Positions 12,021 through 24,620 of a stretch of 64,000 nt of DNA are shown here, in pieces (position 1 is the stretch's first letter; the number at the start of each line of letters is the position of its first letter). Below the pieces are notes generated by a model. The model searched no databases. It was not told the origin of the DNA and saw nothing but the letters and a program-made list of their open reading frames with translations. The DNA is from Calliopsis andreniformis (lineage: Eukaryota; Arthropoda; Insecta; Hymenoptera; Andrenidae): positions 3,906,001 to 3,970,000 of the forward strand of contig NW_027480438.1 of assembly GCF_051401765.1 (NCBI RefSeq). The letters are read 5' to 3'. The position numbers and the translations under genes are program-made.

Positions 12021-15000
12021 CAATCTTCAACCCTCAATCTTCAATCCTCAATACTCAATCTTCAATCCTCAATTCTCAATCTTCAATCCTCGATCCTCAA
12101 TCACCAATCCTCAATCCTCAATCCTCAGGCATCAATACTCAATCTTCAATGCTCAATCCTCAATCCTCAATCCTCAATCCTCATTCCCAAACCCTCAATC
12201 CTCATTCCTCAAAGCTCAATCCTCAACCCTCAGTCCTCATACTCAATTCTCAATTCTCAATCCTCAATCCTCAATCCTCAATCTTCAATCCTCAATAATC
12301 AATCTCCAATCCTCAATCCTCTATCCTCGATCCTCAATCCTCAGGCATCAATACTCAATCTTCAATACTCAATCCTCAATCCTCAATCCTCAATCCTCAA
12401 TCCTCAAACCTCAATACTCAATCCTCAATATTCAATCATCAATACTCAATCTTCAATCCTCAATCCTCAATCCTCAATCCTCAATCCTCAATCCTCAATC
12501 CTCAATCCTCAATCCTCAATCCTCAATCATCAATCCTCAATCCTCAATTCTCAATCCTCAATCCTCAGTCCTCAGTCGTCGAATCTCAATCCCCGACGCT
12601 TAGCACTCATCCTCAATCCTCAGTCCTCAATCCTCAATCCTCAAACCTAAATCCTCTACCGTCAGTCCTCGTCCTCAATCCTCAAACCTCAATCCTCAAT
12701 CCTCAATATTCAATCATGAATACTCAATCTTCAATCCTCAATCCTGAATCCTCAATCCTCAATCCTCAATCCTCAACCCTCAGTCTTCATCCTCAATCCT
12801 CAAACCTCAATCCTCAATCCTCAATATTCAACCCTCAGCCCTCATCCTCCATCCTCAATCCTCAATCCTCAATCCCCAACCTTCAATCCTCAATTCTCAA
12901 TCTTCAATCCTCAACCCTCAGTCCTCATACTCAATTCTCAATTCTCAATCCTCAATCCTCAATGCACAATCTTCAATCCTCAATAATCAATCTCCAATCC
13001 TCAATCCTCTATCCTCGATCCTCAATCCTCAGGCATCAATACTCAATCTTCAATACTCAATCCTCAAACCTCAATCCTCAATCCTCAATCCTCAAACCTC
13101 AATCCTCAATCCTCAATATTCAATCATCAATACTCAATCTTCAATCCTCAATCCTCAATCCTCAATCCTCAATCCTCAATCCTCAATCCTCAATCCTCAA
13201 TCCTAAATCCTCAATCCTCAATCCTCAATCCTCAATTCTCAAACCTCAATCCTCAGTCCTCAGTCGTCGAATCTCAATCCCCGACGCTTAGCACTCATCC
13301 TCAATCCTCAGTCCTCAATCCTCAATTCTCAATCCTCAATCCTTAATCCCCAGACTTCAAACATCAATATTCAACCCTGAATCCTCGTCCACAATCCACA
13401 ACCCTCAATCCGCAGTCCTCAATATTCAATCATCAATATTCAATCTTCAATCCTCAATCCTCAATCCTCAATCCGCAATCCTCAATCCTCAATCTTCAAC
13501 CCTGAATCCTCAATCCTCAATACTCAATCCTCAATCTTCAATCCTCAATACCCAGTCTTCAATCCTCAATCCTCAATCCTCAATACTCAATCCTCAATCC
13601 TCATTCTTCAATCCTCAATACCCAATCCTTAATCTTCAATCCTCAATCCTCAATCCGCAATCCCAATTCCTCAATCCTCATTCTTCAATCCTCAATACCC
13701 AATTCTCAATTTCAATCCTCAATCCTCAATCCTCATTTCTCAATCCTCAATCCTCAACCCTCAGCCCTCATCCTCCATCCACAGTACTCAATCCTCTATC
13801 CTCAATCTTCAATCCTCATTACCCAATCTTCAATCCTCATTCTTCAATCCTCAATCCTCAATCCTCAATCTTCAATCCTCAATACTCAATCTGCAATCCT
13901 CAATCCTCAAACCTCATTCCTCAATCCTCATTCCTCAATCCTCAATACCCAATCCTCAATCCTCAATCCTCAATCCTCAATCCTCAATCCTCAATCTTCA
14001 ACCCTATATCCTCAATCCTCAATACTCAATCCTCAATCTTCAATCCTCAATACTCAATCTTCAATCCTCAATCCTCAATCCTCAATCCTCAATATTCGAT
14101 CATCAATACTCAATCTTCAATCCTCATTCCTCAATCCCCAATTCTCAATCCTCAATCCTCAATCCTCAATCCTCAATCCTCAATCCTCAATCCACAATCC
14201 TCAACCTTCTATACTCAATAATCAATATCCAATCCTCAATCCTCACTCCGCAATCTTCAACCCTGAATCCTCAATCCTCAATACTCAATCCTCAATCTTC
14301 AATCCTCAATACTCAATCTTCAATCCTCAATCCCCAATCCTCAATCCTCAATCCTCAATCATCAATCCTCAATATTCAATCCTCAATACTCAATCTTCAA
14401 TCCTCAATCCTCAATCCTCAATATTCAATCCTCAATACTCAATCTTCAATCATCAATCCTCAATCCCCAATTCTCAGTCGTCAATCCTCAGTCATCAATC
14501 CTCAATCTTCAATACTCAATCGTCAATCCTTAGTCCTCAATCCTCAATCCTCAATCCTCGTTCCTCAAACCTCAATCCTCAACCCTCAGTCTTCATCCTC
14601 AATCCTCAAACCTCAATCCTCAATCCTCAATATTCAACCCTCAGCCCTCATCCTCCATCCTCAATCCTCAATCCTCAATCCCAACCTTCAATCCTCAATT
14701 CTCAATCTTCAATCCTCGATCCTCAATCCTCAATCCTCAATATTCAATCATCAATACTCAATCTTCAACCCTCAATCTTCAATCCTCAATACTCAATCTT
14801 CAATACTCAATCCTCAATCCTCAATCCTCAATCCTCAATTCTCAGTCCTCAGGCATCAATACTCAATCTACAATGTTCAATCCTCAGTCCTTAATCCTCA
14901 ATCCACAATCCTCAACCTTCAATACTCAATACTCAATCTTCAATCCTCAATCCTCAATCCTCAATCCTCAATCCTCAATCCTCAATCCTCAATCCTCAAT

Positions 15001-15451
15001 CCTCAATATTCAATCCTCAATACTCAATCTTCAATCATCAATCCTCAATCCTCAATTCTCAGTCGTCAATCCTCAGTCATCAATCCTCAATCTTCAATAC
15101 TCAATCGTCAATCCTTAGTCCTCAATCCTCAATCCTCAATCCTCGTTCCTCAAACCTCAATCCTCAACCCTCAGTCTTCATCCTCAATCCTCAAACCTCA
15201 ATCCTCAATCCTCAATATTCAATCATCAATACTCAATCTTCAATCCTCAATCCTCAAACCTCAATCCTCAATCCTCATTCTTCAATCCTCAACTCTCAAT
15301 CTTCAATCCTCAATCCTCAATCCTCAATCCTCAATCCTCATTCTTCAATCCTCAATACCCAATCCTCAATGTTCAATCCTCAATCCTCAATCCTTGATCC
15401 TAATTCCTCATTCCTCATTCTTCAGTCCTCAATACCCAATCCTCAATTTCA

Positions 15452-15767
15452 ATGCTCAATCCTCAATCCTCATTTCTCAATCCTCAATCCTCAACCCTTA
15501 GCCCTCATCCTCCATCCTCAGTACTCAATCCTCTATCCTCAATCTTCAATCCTCAATACTCAATCCTCAATCCTCATTCCTCAAATCCTCAATCCTCAAT
15601 CCTCAATCTTCAATGCTCAATACTCAATCTGCAATCCTCAATCCTCAAACCTCAATCCTCAATCCTCATTCCTCAATCCTCAATACCCAATCCTCAATCC
15701 TCAATTCTCAATCCTAAATCCTCAATATTCAATCAACAATACTCAATCTTCAATCCTCAATCTTTAA
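15452..15767 (+). repeat. Beta module, copy 2 (CAACAATAC subtype)
   Basis: This is the 5,589-bp tandem-duplicate partner of the copy at 9863, with no difference seen by eye. Confidence 0.82.
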
Positions 15768-16954
15768 TCCTCAATACTCAATCTGCAATCCTCAATCCTT
15801 AAACCTCAATCCTCAATCCTCATTCCTCAATCCTCAATACCCAATCCTCAATCCTCAATCCTCAATCCTCAATCCTCAATCCTCAATCTTCAACCCTGAA
15901 TCCTCAATCCTCAATACTCAATCCTCAATCTTCAATCCTCAATACTCAATCTTCAATCCTCAATCCTCAATCCTCAATCCTCAATATTCAATCATCAATA
16001 CTCAATCTTCAATCCTCAATCCTCAATCCTCAATTCTCAATCCTCAATCCTCAATCCTCAACCCTCAATCCTCAATCCTCAATGCTCAATCCACAATCCT
16101 CAACCTTCTATACTCAATAATCAATCTCCAATCCTAGATCGTCAATCCTCAATCCTCAATCCTCAATCTTCAACCCTGAATCCTCAATCCTCAATACTCA
16201 ATACTCAATCTTCAATCCTCAATACTCAATCTTCAATCCTCAATCCTCAATCCTCAATCCTCAGTCCTCAATCTTCAACCCTCAACACTCAACCTTCAAT
16301 CCTCAATCCTCAATACTCAATCCTCAATCCTCAATCTTCAATCCTCATCACTAATCTTCAATCCTCAATCCTCAATCCTCAATCCTCAACCCTCAATCCT
16401 CATTCTTCAATCCTCAATACCCAATCCTCAATTTCAATCCTCAATCCTCAATCCTCATTTCTCAATCCTCAATCCTCAACCGTCAGCCCTCATCCTCCAT
16501 CCTCAATCCTCAATCCTCAATCCTCAATCTTCAATCCTCAATTCTCAATCTTCAATCCTCGATCCTCAATCATCAATCCTCAATCCTCAATCCTCAGGCA
16601 TCAATACTCAATCTTCAATGCTCAATCCTCAATCCTCAATCCTCAATCCTCATTCCCAAACCCTCAATCCTCATTCCTCAAAGCTCAGTCCTCAAGCCTC
16701 AGCCCTCAACGTCCATCCTCAGTACTCAATCCTCTATCCTCAATCTTCAATACCCAATCCTCAATCTTCAGTCCTCAATCCTCAATCCTCAATCCTAATT
16801 CCTCAATCCTCATTCTTCAATCCTCAATACCCAATCCTCAATTTCTATCCTCAATCCTCAATCCTCATTTCTCAATCCTCAACCCTCAACCCTCAGCCCT
16901 CAACGTCCATCCTCAGTACTCAATCCTCTATCCTCAACCTTCAATCCTCAATAC

Positions 16955-17609
16955 TCAATCTTCAATCCTCATTCCTCAATCCTCAATCCTCAATCCTCAA
17001 TCTTCAATCCTCAAACATCAATCCTCAATTCTCAATCCTCAATCCTCAGTCCTCAGTCGTCGAACCTCAATCCCCGACCCTTAGCACTCATCCTCAATCC
17101 TCATTACTCAATCCTCAATCCTCAAACCTAAATCCTCTACCGTCTGTCCTCGTCCTCAATCCTCAAACCTCAATCCTCAATCCTCAATATTCAATCATCA
17201 ATACTCAATCTTCAATCCTCAATCCTCAATCCTCAGTCCTCAATCCTCAAACCTCAATCCTCAATATTCAATCATCAGTACTCAATCTTCAACCCTCATT
17301 CCTCAATCCTCAATCCTCAATCCTCAATCTTCAATCCTCAAACATCAATCCTCAATTCTCAATCCTCAATCCTCAGTCCTCAGTCGTCGAACCTCAATCC
17401 CCGACCCTTAGCACTCATCCTCAATCCTCATTACTCAATCCTCAATCCTCAAACCTAAATCCTCTACCGTCTGTCCTCGTCCTCAATCCTCAAACCTCAA
17501 TCCTCAATCCTCAATATTCAATCATCAATACTCAATCTTCAATCCTCAATCCTCAATCCTCAGTCCTCAATCCTCAAACCTCAATCCTCAATATTCAATC
17601 ATCAGTACT
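16955..17609 (+). repeat. Nested 327-bp tandem duplication in unit 2
   Basis: Dyads at 17058 and 17385 are 327 bp apart, as in unit 1. The related copy at 20598 is single, as is 58028, so the 327-bp doubling either preceded the 5,589-bp duplication and followed the split from those copies, or was lost in them. Confidence 0.85.
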
Positions 17610-18492
17610 CAATCTTCAACCCTCAATCTTCAATCCTCAATACTCAATCTTCAATCCTCAATTCTCAATCTTCAATCCTCGATCCTCAATCACCAATCCT
17701 CAATCCTCAATCCTCAGGCATCAATACTCAATCTTCAATGCTCAATCCTCAATCCTCAATCCTCAATCCTCATTCCCAAACCCTCAATCCTCATTCCTCA
17801 AAGCTCAATCCTCAACCCTCAGTCCTCATACTCAATTCTCAATTCTCAATCCTCAATCCTCAATCCTCAATCTTCAATCCTCAATAATCAATCTCCAATC
17901 CTCAATCCTCTATCCTCGATCCTCAATCCTCAGGCATCAATACTCAATCTTCAATACTCAATCCTCAATCCTCAATCCTCAATCCTCAATCCTCAAACCT
18001 CAATACTCAATCCTCAATATTCAATCATCAATACTCAATCTTCAATCCTCAATCCTCAATCCTCAATCCTCAATCCTCAATCCTCAATCCTCAATCCTCA
18101 ATCCTCAATCCTCAATCATCAATCCTCAATCCTCAATTCTCAATCCTCAATCCTCAGTCCTCAGTCGTCGAATCTCAATCCCCGACGCTTAGCACTCATC
18201 CTCAATCCTCAGTCCTCAATCCTCAATCCTCAAACCTAAATCCTCTACCGTCAGTCCTCGTCCTCAATCCTCAAACCTCAATCCTCAATCCTCAATATTC
18301 AATCATGAATACTCAATCTTCAATCCTCAATCCTGAATCCTCAATCCTCAATCCTCAATCCTCAACCCTCAGTCTTCATCCTCAATCCTCAAACCTCAAT
18401 CCTCAATCCTCAATATTCAACCCTCAGCCCTCATCCTCCATCCTCAATCCTCAATCCTCAATCCCCAACCTTCAATCCTCAATTCTCAATCT

Positions 18493-18740
18493 TCAATCCT
18501 CGATCCTCAATCCTCAATCCTCAGTATTCAATCATGAGTACTCAATCTTCAACCCTCAATCTTCAATCCTCAATACTCAATCTTCAATACTCAATCCTCA
18601 ATCCTCAATCCTCAATCCTCAATTCTCAATCCTCAGGCATCAATACTCAATCTACAATGTTCAATCCTCAGTCCTTAATCCTCAATCCACAATCCTCAAC
18701 CTTCAATACTCAATACTCAATCTTCAATCCTCAATCCTCA
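18493..18740 (+). repeat. Junction segment after the 5.6-kb duplication
   Basis: The GTATTCAATCATGAG variant at about 18,527-18,541 also occurs near 25,926, 28,877, 30,759 and 42,107, so the sequence switches here from the 5.6-kb unit to a different block family. Confidence 0.68.
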
Positions 18741-20835
18741 ATCCTCAATCCTCAATATTCAATCATCAATACTCAATCTTCAATCCTCAATCCTCAAACC
18801 TCAATCCTCAATCCTCATTCTTCAATCCTCAACACTCAATCTTCAATCCTCAATCCTCAATCCTCAATCCTCAATCCTCATTCTTCAATCCTCAATACCC
18901 AATCCTCAATGTTCAATCCTCAATCCTCAATCCTCAATCCTAATACCTCAATCCTGATTCTTCAGTCCTCAATACCCAATCCTCAATTTCAATGCTCAAT
19001 CCTCAATCCTCATTTCTCAATCCTCAATCCTCAACCCTTAGCCCTCATCCTCCATCCTCAGTACTCAATCCTCTATCCTCAATCTTCAATCCTCAATACT
19101 CAATCCTCAATCCTCATTCCTCAAATCCTCAATCCTCAATCCTCAATCTTCAATGCTCAATACTCAATCTGCAATCCTCAATCCTCAAACCTCAATCCTC
19201 AATCCTCATTCCTCAATCCTCAATACCCAATCCTCAATCCTCAATTCTCAATCCTAAATCCTCAATATTCAATCAACAATACTCAATCTTCAATCCTCAA
19301 TCTTTAATCCTCAATACTCAATCTGCAATCCTCAATCCTTAAACCTCAATCCTCAATCCTCATTCCTCAATCCTCAATACCCAATCCTCAATCCTCAATC
19401 CTCAATCCTCAATCCTCAATCCTCAATCTTCAACCCTGAATCCTCAATCCTCAATACTCAATCCTCAATCTTCAATCCTCAATACTCAATCTTCAATCCT
19501 CAATCCTCAATCCTCAATCCTCAATATTCAATCATCAATACTCAATCTTCAATCCTCAATCCTCAATCCTCAATTCTCAATCCTCAATCCTCAATCCTCA
19601 ACCCTCAATCCTCAATCCTCAATCCTCAATCCACAATCCTCAAGCTTCTATACTCAATAATCAATCTCCAATCCTAGATCGTCAATCCTCAATCCTCAAT
19701 CCTCAATCTTCAACCCTGAATCCTCAATCCTCAATACTCAATACTCAATCTTCAATCCTCAATACTCAATCTTCAATCCTCAATCCTCAATCCTCAATCC
19801 TCAGTCCTCAATCTTCAACCCTCAACACTCAACCTTCAATCCTCAATCCTCAATACTCAATCCTCAATCCTCAATCTTCAATCCTCATCACTAATCTTCA
19901 ATCCTCAATCCTCAATCCTCAATCCTCAACCCTCAATCCTCATTCTTCAATCCTCAATACCCAATCCTCAATTTCAATCCTCAATCCTCAATCCTCATTT
20001 CTCAATCCTCAATCCTCAACCGTCAGCCCTCATCCTCCATCCTCAATCCTCAATCCTCAATCCTCAATCTTCAATCCTCAATTCTCAATCTTCAATCCTC
20101 GATCCTCAATCATCAATCCTCAATCCTCAATCCTCAGGCATCAATACTCAATCTTCAATGCTCAATCCTCAATCCTCAATCCTCAATCCTCATTCCCAAA
20201 CCCTCAATCCTCATTCCTCAAAGCTCAGTCCTCAAGCCTCAGCCCTCAACGTCCATCCTCAGTACTCAATCCTCTATCCTCAATCTTCAATACCCAATCC
20301 TCAATCTTCAGTCCTCAATCCTCAATCCTCAATCCTAATTCCTCAATCCTCATTCTTCAATCCTCAATACCCAATCCTCAATTTCTATCCTCAATCCTCA
20401 ATCCTCATTTCTCAATCCTCAACCCTCAACCCTCAGCCCTCAACGTCCATCCTCAGTACTCAATCCTCTATCCTCAATCTTCAATCCTCAATACTCAATC
20501 TTCAATCCTCATTCCTCAATCCTCAATCCTCAATCCTCAATCTTCAATCCTCAAACATCAATCCTCAATTCTCAATCCTCAATCCTCAGTCCTCAGTCGT
20601 CGAACCTCAATCCCCGACCCTTAGCACTCATCCTCAATCCTCATTACTCAATCCTCAATCCTCAAACCTAAATCCTCTACCGTCTGTCCTCGTCCTCAAT
20701 CCTCAAACCTCAATCCTCAATCCTCAATATTCAATCATCAATACTCAATCTTCAATCCTCAATCCTCAATCCTCAGTCCTCAATCCTCAAACCTCAATCC
20801 TCAATATTCAATCATCAGTACTCAATCTTCAACCC
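18740..20835 (+). repeat. Partial third copy of the 5.6-kb unit region
   Basis: It matches 15,200-17,295 at a constant offset of 3,540 bp (beta module at 15452 and 18992, ATGCTC at 16618 and 20158, dyad at 17058 and 20598). Some substitutions are present (CTTGATCC versus CTCAATCC; AAGCTTC versus AACCTTC near 19642), so it is older than the duplication between units 1 and 2 or a mix of two lineages. Confidence 0.82.
18992..19307 (+). repeat. Beta module, copy 3 (CAACAATAC subtype)
   Basis: It lies 3,540 bp after copy 2, inside the partial third copy of that region. It keeps the CAACAATAC subtype, while the sequence just upstream (CTAATACC, CTGATTC) matches the other beta subtype, so a junction between two lineages lies close by. 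Confidence 0.8.
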
Positions 20836-21660
20836 TCAATCTTCAATCCTCAATACTCAATCTTCAATCCTCAATCCTCAATCCTCAATCCTTAATCCTC
20901 AATCCTCAATATTCAATCCTCAATACTCAATCTTCAATCCTCAATCCTCAATCCTCAATATTCAATCCTCAATACTCAATCTTCAATCATCAATCCTCAA
21001 TCCCCAATTCTCAGTCGTCAATCCTCAGTCATCAATCCTCAATCTTCAATACTCAATCGTCAATCCTTAGACCTCAATCCTCAATCCTCAATCCTCGTTC
21101 CTCAAACCTCAATCCTCAACCCTCAGTCTTCATCCTCAATCCTCAAACCTCAATCCTCAATCCTCAATATTCAACCCTCAGCCCTCATCCTCCATCCTCA
21201 ATCCTCAATCCTCAATCCCCAACCTTCAATCCTCAATTCTCAATCTTCAATCCTCGATCCTCAATCCTCAATCCTCAATATTCAATCATCAATACTCAAT
21301 CTTCAACCCTCAATCTTCAATCCTCAATACTCAATCTTCAATACTCAATCCTCAATCCTCAATCCTCAATCCTCAATTCTCAATCCTCAGGCATCAATAT
21401 TCAATCTACAATGTTCAATCCTCAGTCCTTAATCCTCAATCCACAATCCTCAACCTTCAATACTCAATACTCAATCTTCAATCCTCAATCCTCAATCCTC
21501 AATCCTCAATCCTCAATATTCAATCATCAATACTCAATCTTCAATCCTCAATCCTCAAACCTCAATCCTCAATCCTCATTCTTCAATCCTCAAGACTCAA
21601 TCCTCAATCCTCAATCCTCAATCCTCAATCCTCAATCCTCATTCTTCAATCCTCAATACC
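20835..21660 (+). repeat. Block shared with 58.27-59.09 kb
   Basis: Runs of CAATATTC, CAGTCGTC and CCTTAGACC variants match 58.3-59.1 kb at an offset of 37,430 bp. It is part of a longer shared block of about 2 kb that begins near 19.94 kb. Confidence 0.72.
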
Positions 21661-23060
21661 CAATCCTCAATGTTCAATCCTCAATCCTCAATCCTCAATC
21701 CTAATACCTCAATCCTGATTCTTCAGTCCTCAATACCCAATCCTCAATTTCAATGCTCAATCCTCAATCCTCATTTCTCAATCCTCAATCCTCAACCCTT
21801 AGCCCTCATCCTCCATCCTCAGTACTCAATGCTCTATCCTCAACCTTCAATCCTCAATACTCAATCCTCAATCCTCATTCCTCAAATCCTCAATCCTCAA
21901 TCCTCAATCTTCAATGCTCAATACTCAATCTGCAATCCTCAATCCTCAAACCTCAATCCTCAATCCTCATTCCTCAATCCTCAATACCCAATCCTCGATC
22001 CTCAATTCTCAATCCTCAATCCTCAATATTCAATCATCAATACTCAATCTTCAATCCTCAACCTTTAATCCTCAATACTCAATCTTCAATCCTCAATCCT
22101 CAATCCTCAATCCTCAATCCTCAATCCTCAGGCATCAATACTCAATCTACAATGTTCAATCCTCAATCCTTAATCCTCAATCCACAATCCTCAACCTTCA
22201 ATACTCAATATTCAATCTTCAATCCTCAATCCTCAATCCTCAATCCTCAATCCTCAATCCTCAATATTCAATCATCAATACTCAATCTTCAACCCTCAAT
22301 CTTCAATCCTCAATACTCAATCTTCAATACTCAATCCTCAATCCTCAATCCTCAATCCTCAATTCTCAATCCTCAGGCATCAATACTCAATCTACAATGT
22401 TCAATCCTCAGTCCTTAATACTCAATCCACAATCCTCAACCTTCAATACTCAATACTCAATCTTCAATCCTCAATCCTCAATCCTCAATCCTCAATCCTC
22501 AATATTCAATCATCAATACTCAATCTTCAATCCTCAATCCTCAAACCTCAATCCTCAATCCTCATTCTTCAATCCTAAACACTCAATCTTCAATCCTCAA
22601 TCCTCAATCCTCAACCCTCAATCCTCAATCCTCAATCTTCAACCCTGAATCCTCAATCCTCAATACTCAATCCACAATCTTCAATCCTCAATACTCAATC
22701 TTCAATCCTCAATCCTCAATCCTCAATCCTCAATCCTCAATCTTCAACCCTCAACACTCAATCTTCAATCCTCAATCCTCAATCCTCAATACTCAATCCT
22801 CAATCTTCAATCCTCAACACTAATCTTCAATCCTCAATCCTCAATCCTCAATCCTCAATCCTCATTCTTCAATCCTCAATACCCAATCCTCAATCTTCAA
22901 TCCTCGATCCTCAAACCTCAATCCTAATTCCTCAATCCTCATTCCTCAATCCTCAATACCCAATCCTCAATTTCAATCCTCAATCCTCAATCCTCATTTC
23001 TCAATCCTCAATCCTCAACCCTCAGCCCTCATCCTCCATCCTCAATCCTCAATCCTCAAT
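21660..23060 (+). repeat. Beta-containing block of about 1.4 kb, first occurrence
   Basis: The block around beta copy 4 recurs at 26.28-27.69 kb at a constant offset of 4,624 bp (four landmarks checked between 21670 and 22648), and again near 31.1, 35.25 and 42.45 kb. It includes CAACACTAATC and CTCGATCCTCAAACC variants. Confidence 0.78.
21753..22068 (+). repeat. Beta module, copy 4 (CAATGCTCTATCC subtype)
   Basis: The subtype has CAATGCTCTATCC and a private AACCTTCAATCC after it. The end marker reads CAACCTTTAATCC, a change not seen in the other copies. It continues into a block shared at +4,624 bp. Confidence 0.8.
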
Positions 23061-24620
23061 CCTCAATCGTCAATCCTCAATTCTCAATCCTCAATCCTCA
23101 GTCCTCAGTCGTCGAATCTCAATCCCCGACGCTTAGCGCTCATCCTCAATCCTCAGTCCTCAATCCTCAATCCTCAAACCTAAATCCTCTGCCGTCAGAC
23201 CTCGTCCTCAATCCTCAAACCTCAATCCTCAATCCTCAATATTCAATCATCAATACTCGATCTTCAATCCTCAATCCTCAATCCTCAATCCTCAATCCTC
23301 AATCCTCAATCCTCAATCCTCAACATTCAATCATCAATACTCAATCTTCAACCCTCAATCTTCAATCCTCAATACTCAATCTTCAATCCTCAATCCTCAA
23401 TCCTCAATCCTCAATCCTCAATCCTCAGGCATCAATACTCAATCTACAATATTCAATCCTCAATCCTTAATCCTCAATCCACAATCCTCAACCTTCAATA
23501 CTCAATACTCAATCTTCAATCCTGAATCCTCAATCCTCAATCCTCAACCCTCAATCCGCAATATTCAGTCCTCAATACTCAATCTTCAGTCATCAATCCT
23601 CAATCCTTAGTCCTCAATCCTCAATCCTCAATCCTCGTTCCTCAAACCTCAATCCTCAACCCTCAGTCTTCATTCTCAATCCTCAAACCTCAATACTCAA
23701 TCCTCAATATTCAATCATCAATACTCAATCTTCAATCCCCAATCTTCAAACCTCAATCCTCAATCCTCATTCTTCAATCCTAAATACCCAATCCTTAATC
23801 TGCAATCCTCAATCCTCAATCCTCAATTCTCAATCCTCAATCCTTAATCCTCAGACCTCAAACATCAATATTCAACCCTCAGTCCTCGTCCTCAATCCAC
23901 AACACTCAATCCTCAGTCCTCAATATTCAATCATAAATATTCAATCTTCAATCCTCAATCCTCAATCCTCAATCCTCAATCCTCAATCCTCAAGCTTCAA
24001 CCCTCAACACTCAATCTTCAATCCTCAATCCTCAATCCTCAATACTCAATCCTCAATCTTCAATCCTCAACACTAATCTTCAATCCTCAATCCTCAATCC
24101 TCAATCCTCAATCCTCATTCTTCAATCCTCAATACCCAATCCTCAATCTTCAACCCTCAATCCTCAAACCTCAATCCTAATCCCTCAATCCTCATTCTTC
24201 AATCCTCAATACCCAATCCTCAATTTCAATTCTCAATCCTCAATCCTCATTTCTCAATCCTCAATCCTCAACCCTCAGCACGCATCCTCCATCCTCAATC
24301 CTCAATCCTCAATACTCAATCCTCAATCCTCAATCCTCAATCTTCAATCCTCAATTCTCAATCTTCAATCCTCGATCCTCAATCCTCAATCCTCAATATT
24401 CAATCATCAATACTCAATCTTCAACCCTCAATCTTCAATCCTCAATACTCAATCTTCAATCCTCTATCCTCAATCCTCAATCCTCAATCCTCAATCCTCA
24501 GGCATCAATACTCAATCTACAATATTCAATCCTCAGTCCTTAATCCTCAATCCACAATCCTCAACCTTCAATACTCAATACTCAATATTCAATCCTCAAT
24601 CCTCAATCCTCAATCCTCTA
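23060..24620 (+). repeat. Block shared with 38.36-39.92 kb
   Basis: Alpha copy 2 and the sequence after it, with AAGCTTC at 23992 and CAGCACGCATCC near 24,276, match at a constant offset of 15,296 bp. Confidence 0.76.
23110..23941 (+). repeat. Alpha module, copy 2
   Basis: The dyad at 23110 and the CATAAATATTC marker at 23932 are 822 bp apart. This copy and the following sequence to about 24.65 kb match 38.4-39.95 kb at a constant offset of 15,296 bp. Its cassette reads CTTAGCGCTC, with one extra CpG compared with the other copies. Confidence 0.82.

Larger units (their letters stand above)
7315..12903 (+). repeat. 5,589-bp tandem duplication, unit 1
   Basis: Unit 1 and unit 2 are adjacent, in direct orientation, and match at a constant offset of 5,589 bp along their whole length (ATGCACAATC at 7373 and 12962; dyads at 7676, 11469, 11796 and 12577 recur at +5,589). 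One substitution was seen by eye: CAATTCTTAATTTC at about 8117 versus CAATTCTCAATTTC at about 13706. The left edge is where flanking CTCATTCCTCAAACC changes to the shared CAACCCTCAGTCC. Confidence 0.9.
12904..18492 (+). repeat. 5,589-bp tandem duplication, unit 2
   Basis: Second unit, ending near 18,492-18,500 where CTTCAATCCTC continues as GATCC instead of AACCC. The near identity over 5.6 kb, against visible divergence among other blocks, indicates a very recent event or an assembly duplication. Confidence 0.9.
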
